A DNA stretch of 64,000 bases from JAWKIW01 sp041394145 (GCA_041394145.1 JAWKIW010000009.1:101680-165679); one strand, 5' to 3'. Shown: positions 24,161-33,580, counted from the stretch's first letter. The notes: a model not told the origin generated them from the sequence alone. Made by a program: numbers and translations.

Positions 24161-26383
24161 ATGGCCGATCGAATGGCCGATCGAGACGTGGCCCGCCAGC
24201 GGGTCGAGGCGTTCCTCGCCCTGGCGCGGCAGGCCGCGGCGCCGCTGGACGACGCCCGTACGGCGGTGGCCGCCGCGGCCACGGCCCGCGCGCGCCGTCT
24301 CGGGGCCGAACGGCTGACCGCCCTGCCGCTCGACGCCGTGCGCGACGTCACGGGTGGCAACCTGCGGCTGAGCGCCATCGAGAAGGTGGGCATCACCGAT
24401 GTCGGGACGCTGCTGCGCTACGACGAGCACACCCTCGACACCCAGGTGCCCGGGGTCGGGCCGCAGACCGCTGCGCAGGCGCTGGCGGCGGCCCGGCGCC
24501 TCGCCGAGGCCGTGCAGGGCCAGGTCCGGGTGCTGCCCGACCCGTCGGCACCCGATGCCGACGGCGAGGCGCTGCTCGCCGCCCTGCGCCGACTCGAGCA
24601 CCTCTGGCGCACCACCAGCGCGCCGGTCACCTACGCGACCGAGGCAAGGGCCCGCCTCGAGCCCCATGCCCGCACGTTGGCCGAGGCACCCGGACGCCTG
24701 CGATGGGCCTTCGCCGGCCGGGATGCGAAGGCGGCGGTGCAGGCCGCAGCCGACGACGTCGTGGTCGTGCTCGACTCGCCCTACGGCGCCACCATCACCG
24801 CCCAGCTGCAGGCGGCGCTGCAGGCCGTGGTGGCCTACCAGCCCCTGGCCGGCGCGGCGCTGTGGGCCGACTACCAGGCCCGGGGTGCCGACTACGCGGC
24901 GATGCTCGAGCGCGCCCAGGTCGGCGTGGCCGCCGGCCGGGCCGACCAGCACGGGGGGCTGGCCGCCGAGGTGGCCGACGCCGTCGAGGCGACCACGGTC
25001 GACCTGACCGGTCTGGCCGCGTCGCTGCGCGGCTACCAGGAGTTCGGGGTCAAGTACGTCGTCGCCCAGCGTCGCGTGCTGCTCGGCGACGAGATGGGCC
25101 TCGGCAAGACGCTGCAGGCCCTCGGCGCGATGACCCACCTGCGCAACGCGGACGGCGCCCGCCACTTCCTCGTCGTGTCGCCCGCGTCGATCATCGAGAA
25201 CTGGCACCGCGAGACGACCGGCCGCAGCGATCTGGCCGCGCACCTCCTGCACGGGCCCCGCCGCGAGGAGGTCCTCGCCACGTGGCACGCCGACGGTGGG
25301 GTGGCGATCACCTCGTACGAGACGCTGCGCACCATCACCTGCCCGCCCGACCTCAAGCCCGAGCTGCTCGTCGTCGACGAGGCCCACTTCGCGAAGAACC
25401 CGTCGGCGGCGCGGTCCCGGTCCGTCGACCAGTGGGCGGCGTGGTGCGACCGGGTCCTGCTCATGACGGGCACGGCCCTGGAGAACCGACTGGAGGAGCT
25501 CACCCGCCTCGTGGGCCTCGCCCAGCCCGCCGTGGCCGCCGGCCTCGGTGCCCAGCGGGAGGCCCTGGTCGCCGCCGATCCCGACGCCTTCCGCGAGCGG
25601 CTCTCCCCGGTGTACCTGCGCCGCAACCAGGAGGAGGTGCTGGCCGAGCTGCCCGAGCGCATCGAGGTGCAGGAGTGGGTGACGCTCACCCCGGTCGACG
25701 CCGCCGCCTACCGGGAGGCGGTGGTCGCCGGCGAGATGATGGCGATGCGCCAGGCGGCCACGCTCGGCGACCGCACCAGCCCGTCGGCCAAGCTGGAGCG
25801 CCTCGGCGAGCTGCTCGACGCCTACCGCGAGAGCGGTGAGAAGGTGCTGGTCTTCTCGTTCTTCCGGTCGGTGCTGGACCAGGTGGTGGCGCGGGCCGGC
25901 GAGGCGGAGACCATCACGGGCGACGTCGCACCGGCCGAGCGCCTCGCCGTCATCGACCGGTTCTCGGCCCGCCCGGGGTTCGGCGTGATCGCCTGCCAGA
26001 TCGACGCGGCGGGCGTCGGGCTGAACCTGCAGGCCGCGTCCGCCGTGGTGCTCATGGAGCCGCAGTGGAAGCCGTCGACGGAGGCGCAGGCGATCGCCCG
26101 TGCCCACCGGATGGGCCAGACCCGGCGGGTGGTGGTGCACCGCCTGCTCGCCCGTGACGCCGTCGACGAGGCGCTGGTCGCCATCCTGGCCGAGAAGCAG
26201 CAGCTGTTCGACGCCTACGCCGACCGCAGCGCCCTCGCCGAGGCCACCGGCGCGGCGGTCAACGTCTCCGAGACGTCGCTGGTGGCCCTGGTGCTGGCGC
26301 GGGAGCGGGCCCGACTGGGACTGGACGACGCACCCGCCGCCGACGGCGACGTCGCCGCCGGGTCGACCTCGCCCGTCCCATAG
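24161..26383 (+). CDS. SNF2-family DEAH helicase-like ATPase
   Basis: A 740-residue cytosolic protein. The N-terminal ~280 residues include a helix-hairpin-helix-like VGPQTAAQALAAARRL. The ATPase core has Walker A GDEMGLGKTLQAL at residues ~309-321 and DEAH at 406-409. Motif III SAT-like MTGTALENRLEEL comes next, then the SNF2 helicase C domain ending in AQAIARAHRMGQTRRVVVHRLLARDAVDEAL. It lacks a SWIM zinc finger. It moves along or remodels DNA using ATP. A 12-nt direct repeat at the start codon gives MADRMADRD, and either Met could initiate. No restriction partner is nearby. Confidence 0.85.
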   Translation: MADRMADRDVARQRVEAFLALARQAAAPLDDARTAVAAAATARARRLGAERLTALPLDAVRDVTGGNLRLSAIEKVGITDVGTLLRYDEHTLDTQVPGVGPQTAAQALAAARRLAEAVQGQVRVLPDPSAPDADGEALLAALRRLEHLWRTTSAPVTYATEARARLEPHARTLAEAPGRLRWAFAGRDAKAAVQAAADDVVVVLDSPYGATITAQLQAALQAVVAYQPLAGAALWADYQARGADYAAMLERAQVGVAAGRADQHGGLAAEVADAVEATTVDLTGLAASLRGYQEFGVKYVVAQRRVLLGDEMGLGKTLQALGAMTHLRNADGARHFLVVSPASIIENWHRETTGRSDLAAHLLHGPRREEVLATWHADGGVAITSYETLRTITCPPDLKPELLVVDEAHFAKNPSAARSRSVDQWAAWCDRVLLMTGTALENRLEELTRLVGLAQPAVAAGLGAQREALVAADPDAFRERLSPVYLRRNQEEVLAELPERIEVQEWVTLTPVDAAAYREAVVAGEMMAMRQAATLGDRTSPSAKLERLGELLDAYRESGEKVLVFSFFRSVLDQVVARAGEAETITGDVAPAERLAVIDRFSARPGFGVIACQIDAAGVGLNLQAASAVVLMEPQWKPSTEAQAIARAHRMGQTRRVVVHRLLARDAVDEALVAILAEKQQLFDAYADRSALAEATGAAVNVSETSLVALVLARERARLGLDDAPAADGDVAAGSTSPVP

Positions 26384-26473
26384 GTCCGGGGGCTGCTTCG
26401 GTCCGGTGCCGGTCAAGGTCGATGGCTCGATGCCGATGATGATCTGACCGTCGGATCGAGAGGAAGGCAGCAG

Positions 26474-27437
26474 ATGGCGTTGGGAGAGCGGTTCCGCGTC
26501 ACGGAGGACGAAGGGGAGCTGTTCCGCTCGTTCTCGGCGCCGCTGATCGCCGACGCCTTCCTGCTGTGCGCCTGCGTCGGTCTGCTGGCCCTGCTGCTCC
26601 CACACCCCGGAGGTGCGCGACACGGCCGGCTGGGTGCTCGTCGGGGCGGTGCTGGTGGCGGCGGGCGTGATCCGCTTCCGCAGCGACCTGCTGCCGGCGT
26701 CGCACCAGCTGATGGCGGCGGCGGCGGTCGCCGTCGTGCTCGTCGCCGTGTGGGTCGGCGGCCCGGGCATCGGCGGCGTCGCCCTGGCCGGGTTCTTCAA
26801 CCTCATCGCTGCCGCCGTCTTCGCCTTCCTGACGGTGCGGGCCACGGCGGTGCACCTCGTCATCATCGCCGTCGGCTACGGCGTCCTGCTCGCCGGGCAG
26901 GACGTGGTCGGCTGGCCCGCGGCCGTGTGCATCCTCGTGGGCGAGCTGGTCGGCGTCACCTACGTCTCGTACCAGATGGTGAGCAGGCTGCACGACCTCG
27001 CCATGTCCGACGAGCTCACGGGGGTCGACAACCGGCGGGCGTGGTACGGCCGGGTGGCCGACGAGATCGACCGATCCACGCGCAGCGGCGAGCCGTTCAG
27101 CATCGCCCTCATCGACCTCGACCACTTCAAGGAGGTGAACGACGCCGAGGGCCACGCCGCCGGCGACGCCCTCCTCGTGGAGATCACCGAGGCGTGGCGA
27201 ACGGCCCTGCGCACGGTGGACTGCCTCGCCCGCTGGGGCGGCGACGAGTTCGCGCTGGTGCTGCCGCGCTGCGACCGGCCGGGCGCCGCCGTCGTCATCC
27301 GCCAGCTCGACGACGTCACGCCCGTGCCGCACTCGTTCACCGCCGGCGTCGCCACCTGGAGCCCGGGCGACGACGCCGACGATCTGGCGCGACGGGCCGA
27401 CGACGAGCTCTACCGGCGCAAGCAGGCGCGGCCCTGA
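26474..27437 (+). CDS. Membrane GGDEF diguanylate cyclase (frameshift near 26605-26612)
   Basis: ATG 26474 is preceded by GAGGAAGG. The first ~45 residues, with helix LIADAFLLCACVGLLALLL, are in one frame, and the rest (RDTAGWVLVGAVLVAAGVI...) in another. The break lies in CACCCCGGAGGTG. Loss of two bases (CCCCGCGGAGG to CCCCGGAGG) or gain of one G would explain it. Five or six membrane helices lead to a cytosolic GGDEF domain with DELTGVDNRRAWYG, the active site WGGDEFAL and the inhibitory I-site RTVD five residues upstream. It should make cyclic di-GMP with product inhibition. Confidence 0.82.
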
Positions 27438-27446
27438 AGGCCGCGC
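27426..27446. terminator. Hairpin over GGDEF stop codon
   Basis: A perfect 8-bp stem, GCGCGGCC paired with GGCCGCGC, with a 5-nt loop that holds the TGA stop of the GGDEF gene. It lies between this gene and the convergent heme-barrel gene (stop at 27459). There is no T tract, so termination is inferred. Confidence 0.5.
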
Positions 27447-27458
27447 CCGCCCTGAGCG

Positions 27459-28022
27459 CTACTCCTCGACTTTGAAGAGGGTGTTGTGGTCGGTGTGGTG
27501 GACGAGGTCGGGGGTGTGCGTCATTCGCAGCACCGTGTCCTCGTCGTAGGTGAGCGACCCGTCGTCGCCGAGGGTGATCGTCACCTCGTAGCGGACGGTC
27601 TTGGCGTTGATGCACAGGTACTTGTTCGACAGGATGCCGTAGTCCTCGGCGCCGGCGTCAGCGGTCATGGTGAACGAGCGGTCGTCGGGACCGGCGGTGC
27701 CGCCGGCGATCGCCACCGTGCCCCGGGGGACCATGAAGCAGCGCATGACCTGCTGCGCCTCGGCGTCCCACAGCCAGTAGCCGACCTCGGTGTGGAAGGG
27801 GTCGACCTCGTCGCCCCGCCAGGCCGCCATGCGGTAGTCGAGGCCGTAGAGGCACTGTGAGCCGTTGTCCACGGGTCCGAAGGCGTTGAAGGTGATCCGT
27901 TCGCGGTAGACGGTGTCGGCCATCCGGTCGACGTCGTGGTGGAAGGACACGTCGAGGCCCTTCTCGCCCTCCCAGGTACCGACGAGCGGGGCCAACGGTC
28001 CGAGCTTGGTCAGGTCGTCCAT
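27459..28022 (-). CDS. Nitrobindin-like heme-binding beta-barrel (DUF1794/FABP-like)
   Basis: A 187-residue protein. ATG 28022 gives the family start MDDLTKLGPLAPLVGTWEGEKGLDVSF, where GTWEGEG-like is the first strand of FABP-like heme barrels. Other landmarks are NGSQCLYGLDYRMAAWR, EVGYWLWDAEAQQVMRCF and the C-terminal DTVLRMTHTPDLVHHTDHNTLFKVEE. The proximal His of nitrobindins is near the C terminus. Heme binding and NO/peroxynitrite isomerase activity are known for close relatives and not shown here. A few in-frame codons upstream (28049) lack a ribosome site. Confidence 0.8.
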   Translation of the reverse strand: MDDLTKLGPLAPLVGTWEGEKGLDVSFHHDVDRMADTVYRERITFNAFGPVDNGSQCLYGLDYRMAAWRGDEVDPFHTEVGYWLWDAEAQQVMRCFMVPRGTVAIAGGTAGPDDRSFTMTADAGAEDYGILSNKYLCINAKTVRYEVTITLGDDGSLTYDEDTVLRMTHTPDLVHHTDHNTLFKVEE

Positions 28023-28065
28023 GGCGCCGGAGGCTAGGCCGCCCGGCACCGGGGGAGCGACCAGC

Positions 28066-29730
28066 TCAGCTGCCGCCGCCCGACGACGGCTTCAGCCACA
28101 GCCGGTCCCACCACGGCTTGGCGTCCTGGCGGGCGAAGCCCAGCTTCTGCGGGACCGACAGCCCACCGACGCGGTCCTTGGTGGCCAGCGCCCAGTCGTT
28201 GTGCCAGACCCACACGTAGGGGAGGACCTCGTTGAGCGTGGGCGTGAGCTGCTTGTACTCCTGCAGGCGGGCCGCCTCGTCGCTGGTGGCGCGGGCCGTG
28301 TCGAGTGCCCGGTCGAGGGCCGGGTCCTTGATCTGACCGAAGTTGATGGAGCCCGTGCCGATCCCCTTGGCCTGGCTCGAGTGCCAGAAGATGTAGTTCG
28401 AGTCGGGGTTGACGTAGGCGAAGTTGCGGAACATCGCCGCTTGGAACTTGCCGAGGAACATCTGGGTGAGGAACGCCGTCTGCTCGGTGAGGTTGATCTT
28501 GGCGTCGATGCCGGCGGCGGCCCACTGCTGCTGCAGGGCCTGCGCCAGGATCTGCTCGCCCTCCGACGTGTCGAGCGTGAACGACAGGCTCGGCTGCCCG
28601 GTGTCCTGCTTGTACTTCTCGACCTCCTCCTGGGCCTTGGCGAGGTCGTAGGCCGGGTAGCCGGACTGCTCGTTGTAGTACTTCTCACCCTTGGTGTAGG
28701 GCCCGTCGGCTTCCTGGGTGACGCCCAGACCCTGGTTCTCCACCAGCTGCGCCCGATCCGTCGCGTAGGCCAGGGCGCGGCGGGCGTGGATGTTGTCGAA
28801 CGGAGGCTGGCCGAGGTTGAGCATGGCGAAGCTCTCCTCGGCCGCCGGGTCCTCGACCTGCACGAAGCCGTTGCCCTTGCGGAACTCGGCGATGGTGTCG
28901 GGGTTCTGGGTGAAGATCAGGTCGACGTCGCCGGCCTTCAGGGCCTGGGCCCGGGCCTTGTCGTCGACGATGCCCTTGAAGGTGATGCTGTCGAGGTGGG
29001 CCTTGTCACCCCAGTAGCCGTCGAAGCGGGCGACCTGGACGTCCTGGCCGGGGCTGTAGGGCCCGCTGACCTGCTTGAACGGCCCCGTCCCGATCGCCGT
29101 GCGGGTGGCGTCGGGGCCGGCATCGAGCTGGGCCTGGCCCTCGATGTAGCCGCCCTGGGCGGCCAGCGTGTAGTCGTAGCCGAACCACGGCGTGCTCATC
29201 CGCACCTCGACGGTGGTGGGGTCGACGGCGACCACCTCCTGGACGGGGGCGAGCGCGCCACCCGACAGCGGGTTGGACTTGCGCTTGTCGATGTTGTTCT
29301 TCACGACCTCGGCGGTGAGCGGCGACCCGTCGTGGAACGTCACGTTCTCGCGCAGCCGAATGGTCCAGACCGTGCCGTCGGCGTTGGGGGTGACCGAGGT
29401 GGCGAGCTTGGGGACCAGGTTGCGGTTCTCGTCGAAGGTGAGCAGCGGATCGAAGATCGACGAGGCGATGAGGTTGCCGTCGAGCGACCACCGGTTCGAC
29501 GCCGGTTCGAGGCCGTCGATCTGGGCCGAGACGCCGACCTTCAGGTCGCCGCCGTTGACGGGCGCACCCTCGTCCTTGGGGGCGGCCTGGTTGGCCGTGC
29601 CCGCCGACCCGCTCGACGACGAGGAGTCGCTCGCGCTCGAGCACGCGGCGAGGAGCAGGCCGCCGACGGCGACGACGGCGAGCGATCGGCCCAGGAGCGA
29701 CGCGCGGCGTCGCCGGTTCGCAGAGTCCAC
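28066..29730 (-). CDS. ABC transporter solute-binding lipoprotein, family 5 (peptide type)
   Basis: A 554-residue protein starting at GTG 29730 with GGGGGAAC upstream. Arg-rich N terminus, hydrophobic helix and lipobox LLLAAC then an Ser-rich linker show a lipoprotein exported across the membrane. The mature part has SBP_bac_5 signatures: FDPLLTFDENRNLVPKLA, SVTPNADGTVWTIRLRENVTFHDGSPLTAEVV near residues 110-140, and the C-terminal WHNDWALATKDRVGG. It binds peptides, nickel chelates or other small oligomers for an ABC importer. No permease or ATPase genes are adjacent, so it is an orphan binding protein here. Confidence 0.88.
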   Translation of the reverse strand: MDSANRRRRASLLGRSLAVVAVGGLLLAACSSASDSSSSSGSAGTANQAAPKDEGAPVNGGDLKVGVSAQIDGLEPASNRWSLDGNLIASSIFDPLLTFDENRNLVPKLATSVTPNADGTVWTIRLRENVTFHDGSPLTAEVVKNNIDKRKSNPLSGGALAPVQEVVAVDPTTVEVRMSTPWFGYDYTLAAQGGYIEGQAQLDAGPDATRTAIGTGPFKQVSGPYSPGQDVQVARFDGYWGDKAHLDSITFKGIVDDKARAQALKAGDVDLIFTQNPDTIAEFRKGNGFVQVEDPAAEESFAMLNLGQPPFDNIHARRALAYATDRAQLVENQGLGVTQEADGPYTKGEKYYNEQSGYPAYDLAKAQEEVEKYKQDTGQPSLSFTLDTSEGEQILAQALQQQWAAAGIDAKINLTEQTAFLTQMFLGKFQAAMFRNFAYVNPDSNYIFWHSSQAKGIGTGSINFGQIKDPALDRALDTARATSDEAARLQEYKQLTPTLNEVLPYVWVWHNDWALATKDRVGGLSVPQKLGFARQDAKPWWDRLWLKPSSGGGS

Positions 29731-29858
29731 AGGTTCCCCCAGTGCTCGTGGCGCCGACCCGCCCCGGCTTCCAGCTGTCGGCGATCGACACTACGTCAGC
29801 GGATCGGCCCGGGTGGTGGCGGGGCGGGCCTGTTTTCCCGCACGCGAGGCGCCGAGCC

Positions 29859-30641
29859 TCAGCCGCCGAGCGAGGCGAGCCCCGCCGCGGCGATGAACCC
29901 GAGGACGGTGACCAGGCCCACGGTGCGACCGCCGTTGCCGAAGGCCTCGGGCATCATCGTGTTGGCCAGCATCGTGAGGATCGCCCCGGCGGCGAAGGCC
30001 TGGACGCCGGCGACGACGTCCGCGCCGACTCCGCCCAGCACGGCGTAGCCGGCCGCCGCCGCGGCGGTCGAGACGGCGACGACGGCCGCCCACAGCGTGA
30101 GGACGAACGCCGTCGAGCGCCCCTCCGCCCGCAGCCCGACCGTGGCCGCCAGCCCCTCGGGCACGTTCGACAGGAACACGGCCGCCACCATGGCGACGCT
30201 CACCGACCCCGAGCCCGTGAGCAGGGTGATGCCGATGGCGACCGACTCGGGGATCCCGTCCAGCAGGGAACCGAGCGCCAGCTGCGCGCCCGACACGTTG
30301 GTCTCGGGTGCCTCCCCCGGCAGCAGGGCCGGCACCCCGGGGTCGTCGTCGGGGCCGGCGCCGACCTCGGCTCCTCGTCGGCGCGCCCACCGGTCCAGGG
30401 AGACGTCACCCGCCATGAAGACCAGCGCGCCGGCGAGGAGCCCCACCACCGTGGACCATCGGCCGGCCTCCCGGTAGGCGGGCAGGACGAGGTCGTAGGC
30501 GACGGCGCTCACCAGCGTGCCGGCACCGAAGCCCATGACCACGCCGACCACCCGGCCGGGGACGCGCCAGCGCAGCCCGACGGCGCCGCCGAGCACGAGC
30601 GAGCAGGCGCCCAGGAAGGCCCAGAAGGTGGCGGCCGCCAT
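29859..30641 (-). CDS. ZIP-family metal transporter
   Basis: A 260-residue membrane protein starting at ATG 30641 with eight predicted helices. The helix IV and V signatures of ZIP transporters are present: ALGSLLDGIPESVAIG and FLSNVPEGLAATVGLRAEG. In the first, the usual His is Asp. The loop between helix III and IV (residues ~85-115) is long and acidic or Gly/Pro-rich, as in metal-binding ZIP loops. It would import divalent metals such as zinc or manganese. It is divergent from the sulfatase by 40 nt. Confidence 0.85.
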   Translation of the reverse strand: MAAATFWAFLGACSLVLGGAVGLRWRVPGRVVGVVMGFGAGTLVSAVAYDLVLPAYREAGRWSTVVGLLAGALVFMAGDVSLDRWARRRGAEVGAGPDDDPGVPALLPGEAPETNVSGAQLALGSLLDGIPESVAIGITLLTGSGSVSVAMVAAVFLSNVPEGLAATVGLRAEGRSTAFVLTLWAAVVAVSTAAAAAGYAVLGGVGADVVAGVQAFAAGAILTMLANTMMPEAFGNGGRTVGLVTVLGFIAAAGLASLGG

Positions 30642-30681
30642 CGACGGATCATGCCCCAGCGCCGTCGCCTACGCTCCGGCC

Positions 30682-32277
30682 ATGAGCGACCAGACCGTGC
30701 ACGGAGACCGCCCCCGAGGACGCCTGGTGGCGCCCGAGCCCGGCACCGACCCCGTCACCGGGGCGACCGAGCAGCCCGCCGCCAACCGGGAGCCGCGCTT
30801 CGTGCTGCCGGCCCGCGAGGCCGTGGCGCGCGAGAAGCTCGCCGGCTTCGACACCCGCACCGGTCGTCGTCCCAACGTCCTGGTGATCCTGATGGACGAC
30901 GTCGGCTGGGGCGACTTCGGGTGCTACGGCGGCGGCATCGCCGTCGGCGCACCCACCCCCAACATCGACCGCCTGGCCCGGGAGGGCCTGCTCCTCACGT
31001 CGTGCTACAGCGAGCCGTCGTGCACGCCCACCCGGGCGTCGATCATGACCGGCCGCCTGCCGATGCGCCACGGGCTGCTCATCCCGCCCATGTACGGCAT
31101 GCCGGGCGGGCTCCAGGGCGAGATCACCCTTCCCCAGCTGCTCTCCGACGCCGGCTACGTCACCCAGGCCGTGGGCAAGTGGCACATCGGCGAGAACCGC
31201 GAGAGCCAGCCCCAGCACGTCGGCTTCGACGACTTCTACGGCTTCTTGTCGGTGTCGGACATGTACACGGAGTGGCGCGACCCGTACTTCTTCCCCGAGG
31301 TGGTCTACAGCGAGGCCCGCACCGACTGGGTCGAGAACATCCCGTTCAACAAGTGCTTCGTGCACGCGTCGAAGGGCGGCGAGCTGGAGGAGGTCGAGGA
31401 GGTCACCATCCCGGTGCTGTCCCTGCTCGACGACATGTGGTGCAGCTACTCGGAGAACTTCATCGAGACCATGGCCGACGACGAGCGGCCGTGGTTCCTG
31501 TACCACTGCACCCGCGGGGCCCACTTCGACAACTACCCGCATCCCGACTTCCTCGGCCGCTCGCCGGCCAAGCACCCCTACAAGGACGCCCTGATCGAGC
31601 TGGACGACATCTGCGGTCGGCTGGTCGAGGCCCTGGAGCGCACCGGCCAGCTCGAGTCGACCATGGTCGTGATCTCGTCGGACAACGGGCCCGAGATGGA
31701 GACCTGGCCCGACTCCGCGTTCACGCCGTTTCGCTGCGCCAAGGGCTCGACCTGGGAGGGTGGCGTGCGCGTGCCGGCGGTCGTGAGCTGGCCCGGGATG
31801 ATCGAACCGGGCCGCACCAGCGACGGGCTCGTGCACCTGCTCGATCTGTTCGCCACCTGCGTGGCCCTGGCCGGCGCCGAGCACACGCTGCCGGCCGACC
31901 GCTACCTCGACAGCGTCGACCAGACCTCGTTCCTGCTGGCGGCCGCCGACGAGGCCGAGGCGGTTTCGAACCGCAAGTTCCAGCACTACTGGCTGACGGC
32001 CCACCACTCCGCCATCCGGGTCGGCGAGTACAAGTACATGGCCGCCTCGATCAGCGACGACGACACCGACGTGGTGAACCCCGGCGGCTTCACCGGGACG
32101 GTCCAGCAGTACGGCTACGGCCGGCTGTTCAACCTCTACCTGGATCCCAAGGAGACCCACTCCTACATGATCCGCAAGCTGGTCTACATCGACGCCATCC
32201 TCGCCGAGATCGGCCGCCACCGGGCCACCTTCCACCAGTGGCCCAACAAGCCCCCCCAGACGCCGATCCCCGAGTAG
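30682..32277 (+). CDS. Arylsulfatase-type sulfatase
   Basis: A 531-residue protein. ATG 30682 gives a product with no signal peptide, so it is probably cytosolic. The alkaline-phosphatase-superfamily core starts at NVLVILMDDVGWGDFGCYGG with metal-binding DD at 72-73. The sulfatase motif SCTPTRASIMTGRLPMRHG carries Cys114, converted to formylglycine in active enzymes. Further metal ligands are in VVISSDNGPEME and the Lys/His in VGKWHIGE. No formylglycine-generating enzyme is in the window. It would hydrolyse organic sulfate esters for sulfur supply or catabolism. Confidence 0.9.
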   Translation: MSDQTVHGDRPRGRLVAPEPGTDPVTGATEQPAANREPRFVLPAREAVAREKLAGFDTRTGRRPNVLVILMDDVGWGDFGCYGGGIAVGAPTPNIDRLAREGLLLTSCYSEPSCTPTRASIMTGRLPMRHGLLIPPMYGMPGGLQGEITLPQLLSDAGYVTQAVGKWHIGENRESQPQHVGFDDFYGFLSVSDMYTEWRDPYFFPEVVYSEARTDWVENIPFNKCFVHASKGGELEEVEEVTIPVLSLLDDMWCSYSENFIETMADDERPWFLYHCTRGAHFDNYPHPDFLGRSPAKHPYKDALIELDDICGRLVEALERTGQLESTMVVISSDNGPEMETWPDSAFTPFRCAKGSTWEGGVRVPAVVSWPGMIEPGRTSDGLVHLLDLFATCVALAGAEHTLPADRYLDSVDQTSFLLAAADEAEAVSNRKFQHYWLTAHHSAIRVGEYKYMAASISDDDTDVVNPGGFTGTVQQYGYGRLFNLYLDPKETHSYMIRKLVYIDAILAEIGRHRATFHQWPNKPPQTPIPE

Positions 32278-32313
32278 GCGAAGGCCTTCGACCGGCCGCC
32301 CACCGCCGCGCCC

Positions 32314-32360
32314 ACGTTCATGCGGTCGACCACCGCTGGGGTGGTCCACGGCCTGAACGT
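32314..32360. repeat. REP-like dyad repeat, copy 1
   Basis: A 47-nt unit beginning ACGTTCA and ending TGAACGT, with the inner hairpin GACCACC-GCTGG-GGTGGTC (here the last C pairs after GTGGTCC, a small change). It lies between the convergent sulfatase (stop 32277) and the DUF559 gene (stop 32464). Confidence 0.8.
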
Positions 32361-32386
32361 CGGGGCGGGTAGCCGAGGGCCTGCGG

Positions 32387-32433
32387 ACGTTGATGCGGTT
32401 GACCGCCGCTGGGGTGGTCGCCGGCCTGAACGT
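32387..32433. repeat. REP-like dyad repeat, copy 2
   Basis: A second 47-nt unit 73 nt after copy 1, with some mismatches in the left arm (ACGTTGA, TTGACCGCC). It is followed by a 27-nt GC-rich tail at 32434-32460 that is identical to the tail at 33699-33725. Confidence 0.8.
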
Positions 32434-32463
32434 CGGGGCGGCGGTGCGGTGGCGGCGGGGTCG

Positions 32464-33450
32464 TCAGGCGGCTGGTCGGCGGCGAGGGAGCTCGTGCGGC
32501 GGCGCGTTGGGCAGCACCAGCAGCCCCGGGGTGGCGAGACCCCGGCTCACGGCGGACCCGATGACGTCGAGGCGGCAGGCCTCGGGTGACGAGTGCAGGT
32601 CGCCGGCACCGAACCGGAAGGTGACGTAGCCGTGGCGAAGCGCCTCGCGGTCGCGTCGACGGTCGACCTCCATGGCCTGCAGTCGAGCGTGCCAGCGACG
32701 CCCGTCGGCCTCCAGCAGCGTCGTCCAAGGGCGGATGCAGCCGTCGGCACGGCGAGGGTCGTCCGTGGTCCAGGGGAACGACGGCTGTCGGTCGACCGGC
32801 GGGATCCGGGGGTCGTCCATCGCCCGGAACAGCACGGCCTCGAGCTCGCTCTCGGGGACGGCGCCGCCATCGACGTACTCCTCGAGCAGGGCTCGGAGGG
32901 CGGGCAGTCCGGCCCGACGGCTCCCCTCGAGACGCACGTACCAGTCGGCGACGGCGTCCACCGAGGTGCGGCCGGTGAGGACGGCCTCCTCGAAGGCCCT
33001 CGCCAGCCGGTGGGGACCGACGCTGGCCGCCAGCTCGACCAGCGTCAGGGCGACCGACGACACCGGGAGACCGTCGACGCGGTGGGTCTGGCGCAAGCTG
33101 GTCTGGGTCACGACGGCGACGGCGCTGCGGTTGCCCCGACTCGGGCGGCGGCCCACCGTCACGCGACCGGCGCGGGCGAACCCCGACAGGCCGTGCAGCG
33201 CCGCCGCCGAGCGGTGGTTGATCCAGGCCTCGGGGTGGGCCAAGACGGCGACCCAGCAGTCCTGGAGCCACCCCCGGGGGTGCGCGGCCAGCGCGTAGAC
33301 GCCCCGGGCTCGCGGCAGCCAGGCCCTCGCCGCCACTCGCCGGTCGATCATCCGGGGGGTGTGGCCGGCGGCGAGCGCCTGGCGGCGCGAGAAGGCACCG
33401 TGCTGGGCGAGCGCGACAGGTTCGATGGTCCGATCGGCGTCGCTGAACAC
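32464..33450 (-). CDS. AbiEi-type winged helix + DUF559 (Vsr-like nuclease fold) protein
   Basis: A 328-residue protein. GTG 33450 is chosen since the longer upstream frame is encoded by the repeats. The N-terminal ~60 residues (LAQHGAFSRRQALAAGHTPRMIDRRVA and LPRARGVYALA) look like the winged-helix domain of AbiEi-like antitoxins. The C-terminal ~120 residues fit DUF559, a PD-(D/E)xK Vsr-like fold: SELEAVLFRAMDD, DGCIRPWTTLLEADGRRWHA and DRRRDREALRHGYVTFRF. DNA binding or nicking is inferred. This is a common actinobacterial family of unknown job. Repeat arrays border both ends. Confidence 0.72.
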   Translation of the reverse strand: MFSDADRTIEPVALAQHGAFSRRQALAAGHTPRMIDRRVAARAWLPRARGVYALAAHPRGWLQDCWVAVLAHPEAWINHRSAAALHGLSGFARAGRVTVGRRPSRGNRSAVAVVTQTSLRQTHRVDGLPVSSVALTLVELAASVGPHRLARAFEEAVLTGRTSVDAVADWYVRLEGSRRAGLPALRALLEEYVDGGAVPESELEAVLFRAMDDPRIPPVDRQPSFPWTTDDPRRADGCIRPWTTLLEADGRRWHARLQAMEVDRRRDREALRHGYVTFRFGAGDLHSSPEACRLDVIGSAVSRGLATPGLLVLPNAPPHELPRRRPAA

Positions 33451-33508
33451 GGTCGCCGAGTCTGTCGGCCCCCGACCTGAGAAGCAATGAAAGACCACGA
33501 AATCCCGG

Positions 33509-33555
33509 ACGCTGATGCGGTCGACCACCGCTGGGGTGGTCGCCGGCCTGAACGT
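33509..33555. repeat. REP-like dyad repeat, copy 3
   Basis: A 47-nt unit, ACGCTGA...TGAACGT, with an intact 7-bp hairpin GACCACC-GCTGG-GGTGGTC. It is the first of three in the interval between the DUF559 start (33450) and the P450 stop (33734). Confidence 0.8.
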
Positions 33556-33580
33556 GGGGCGGGGGGCCGAGGGCCTGCGG

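Noticed and set aside
24161..24184. Direct repeat at the helicase start (MADRMADRD) as a target-site duplication
   Set aside because: No mobile element is next to it; a simple 12-nt duplication at a start codon is more likely.
24098..26866. Very long minus-strand frame across the SNF2 helicase
   Set aside because: Walker A and DEAH motifs prove the plus strand; the other is a GC-driven shadow.
29742..32372. Long plus-strand frame over the ZIP transporter and sulfatase
   Set aside because: The proposed protein is Arg/Pro/Gly-rich and conflicts with both real genes.
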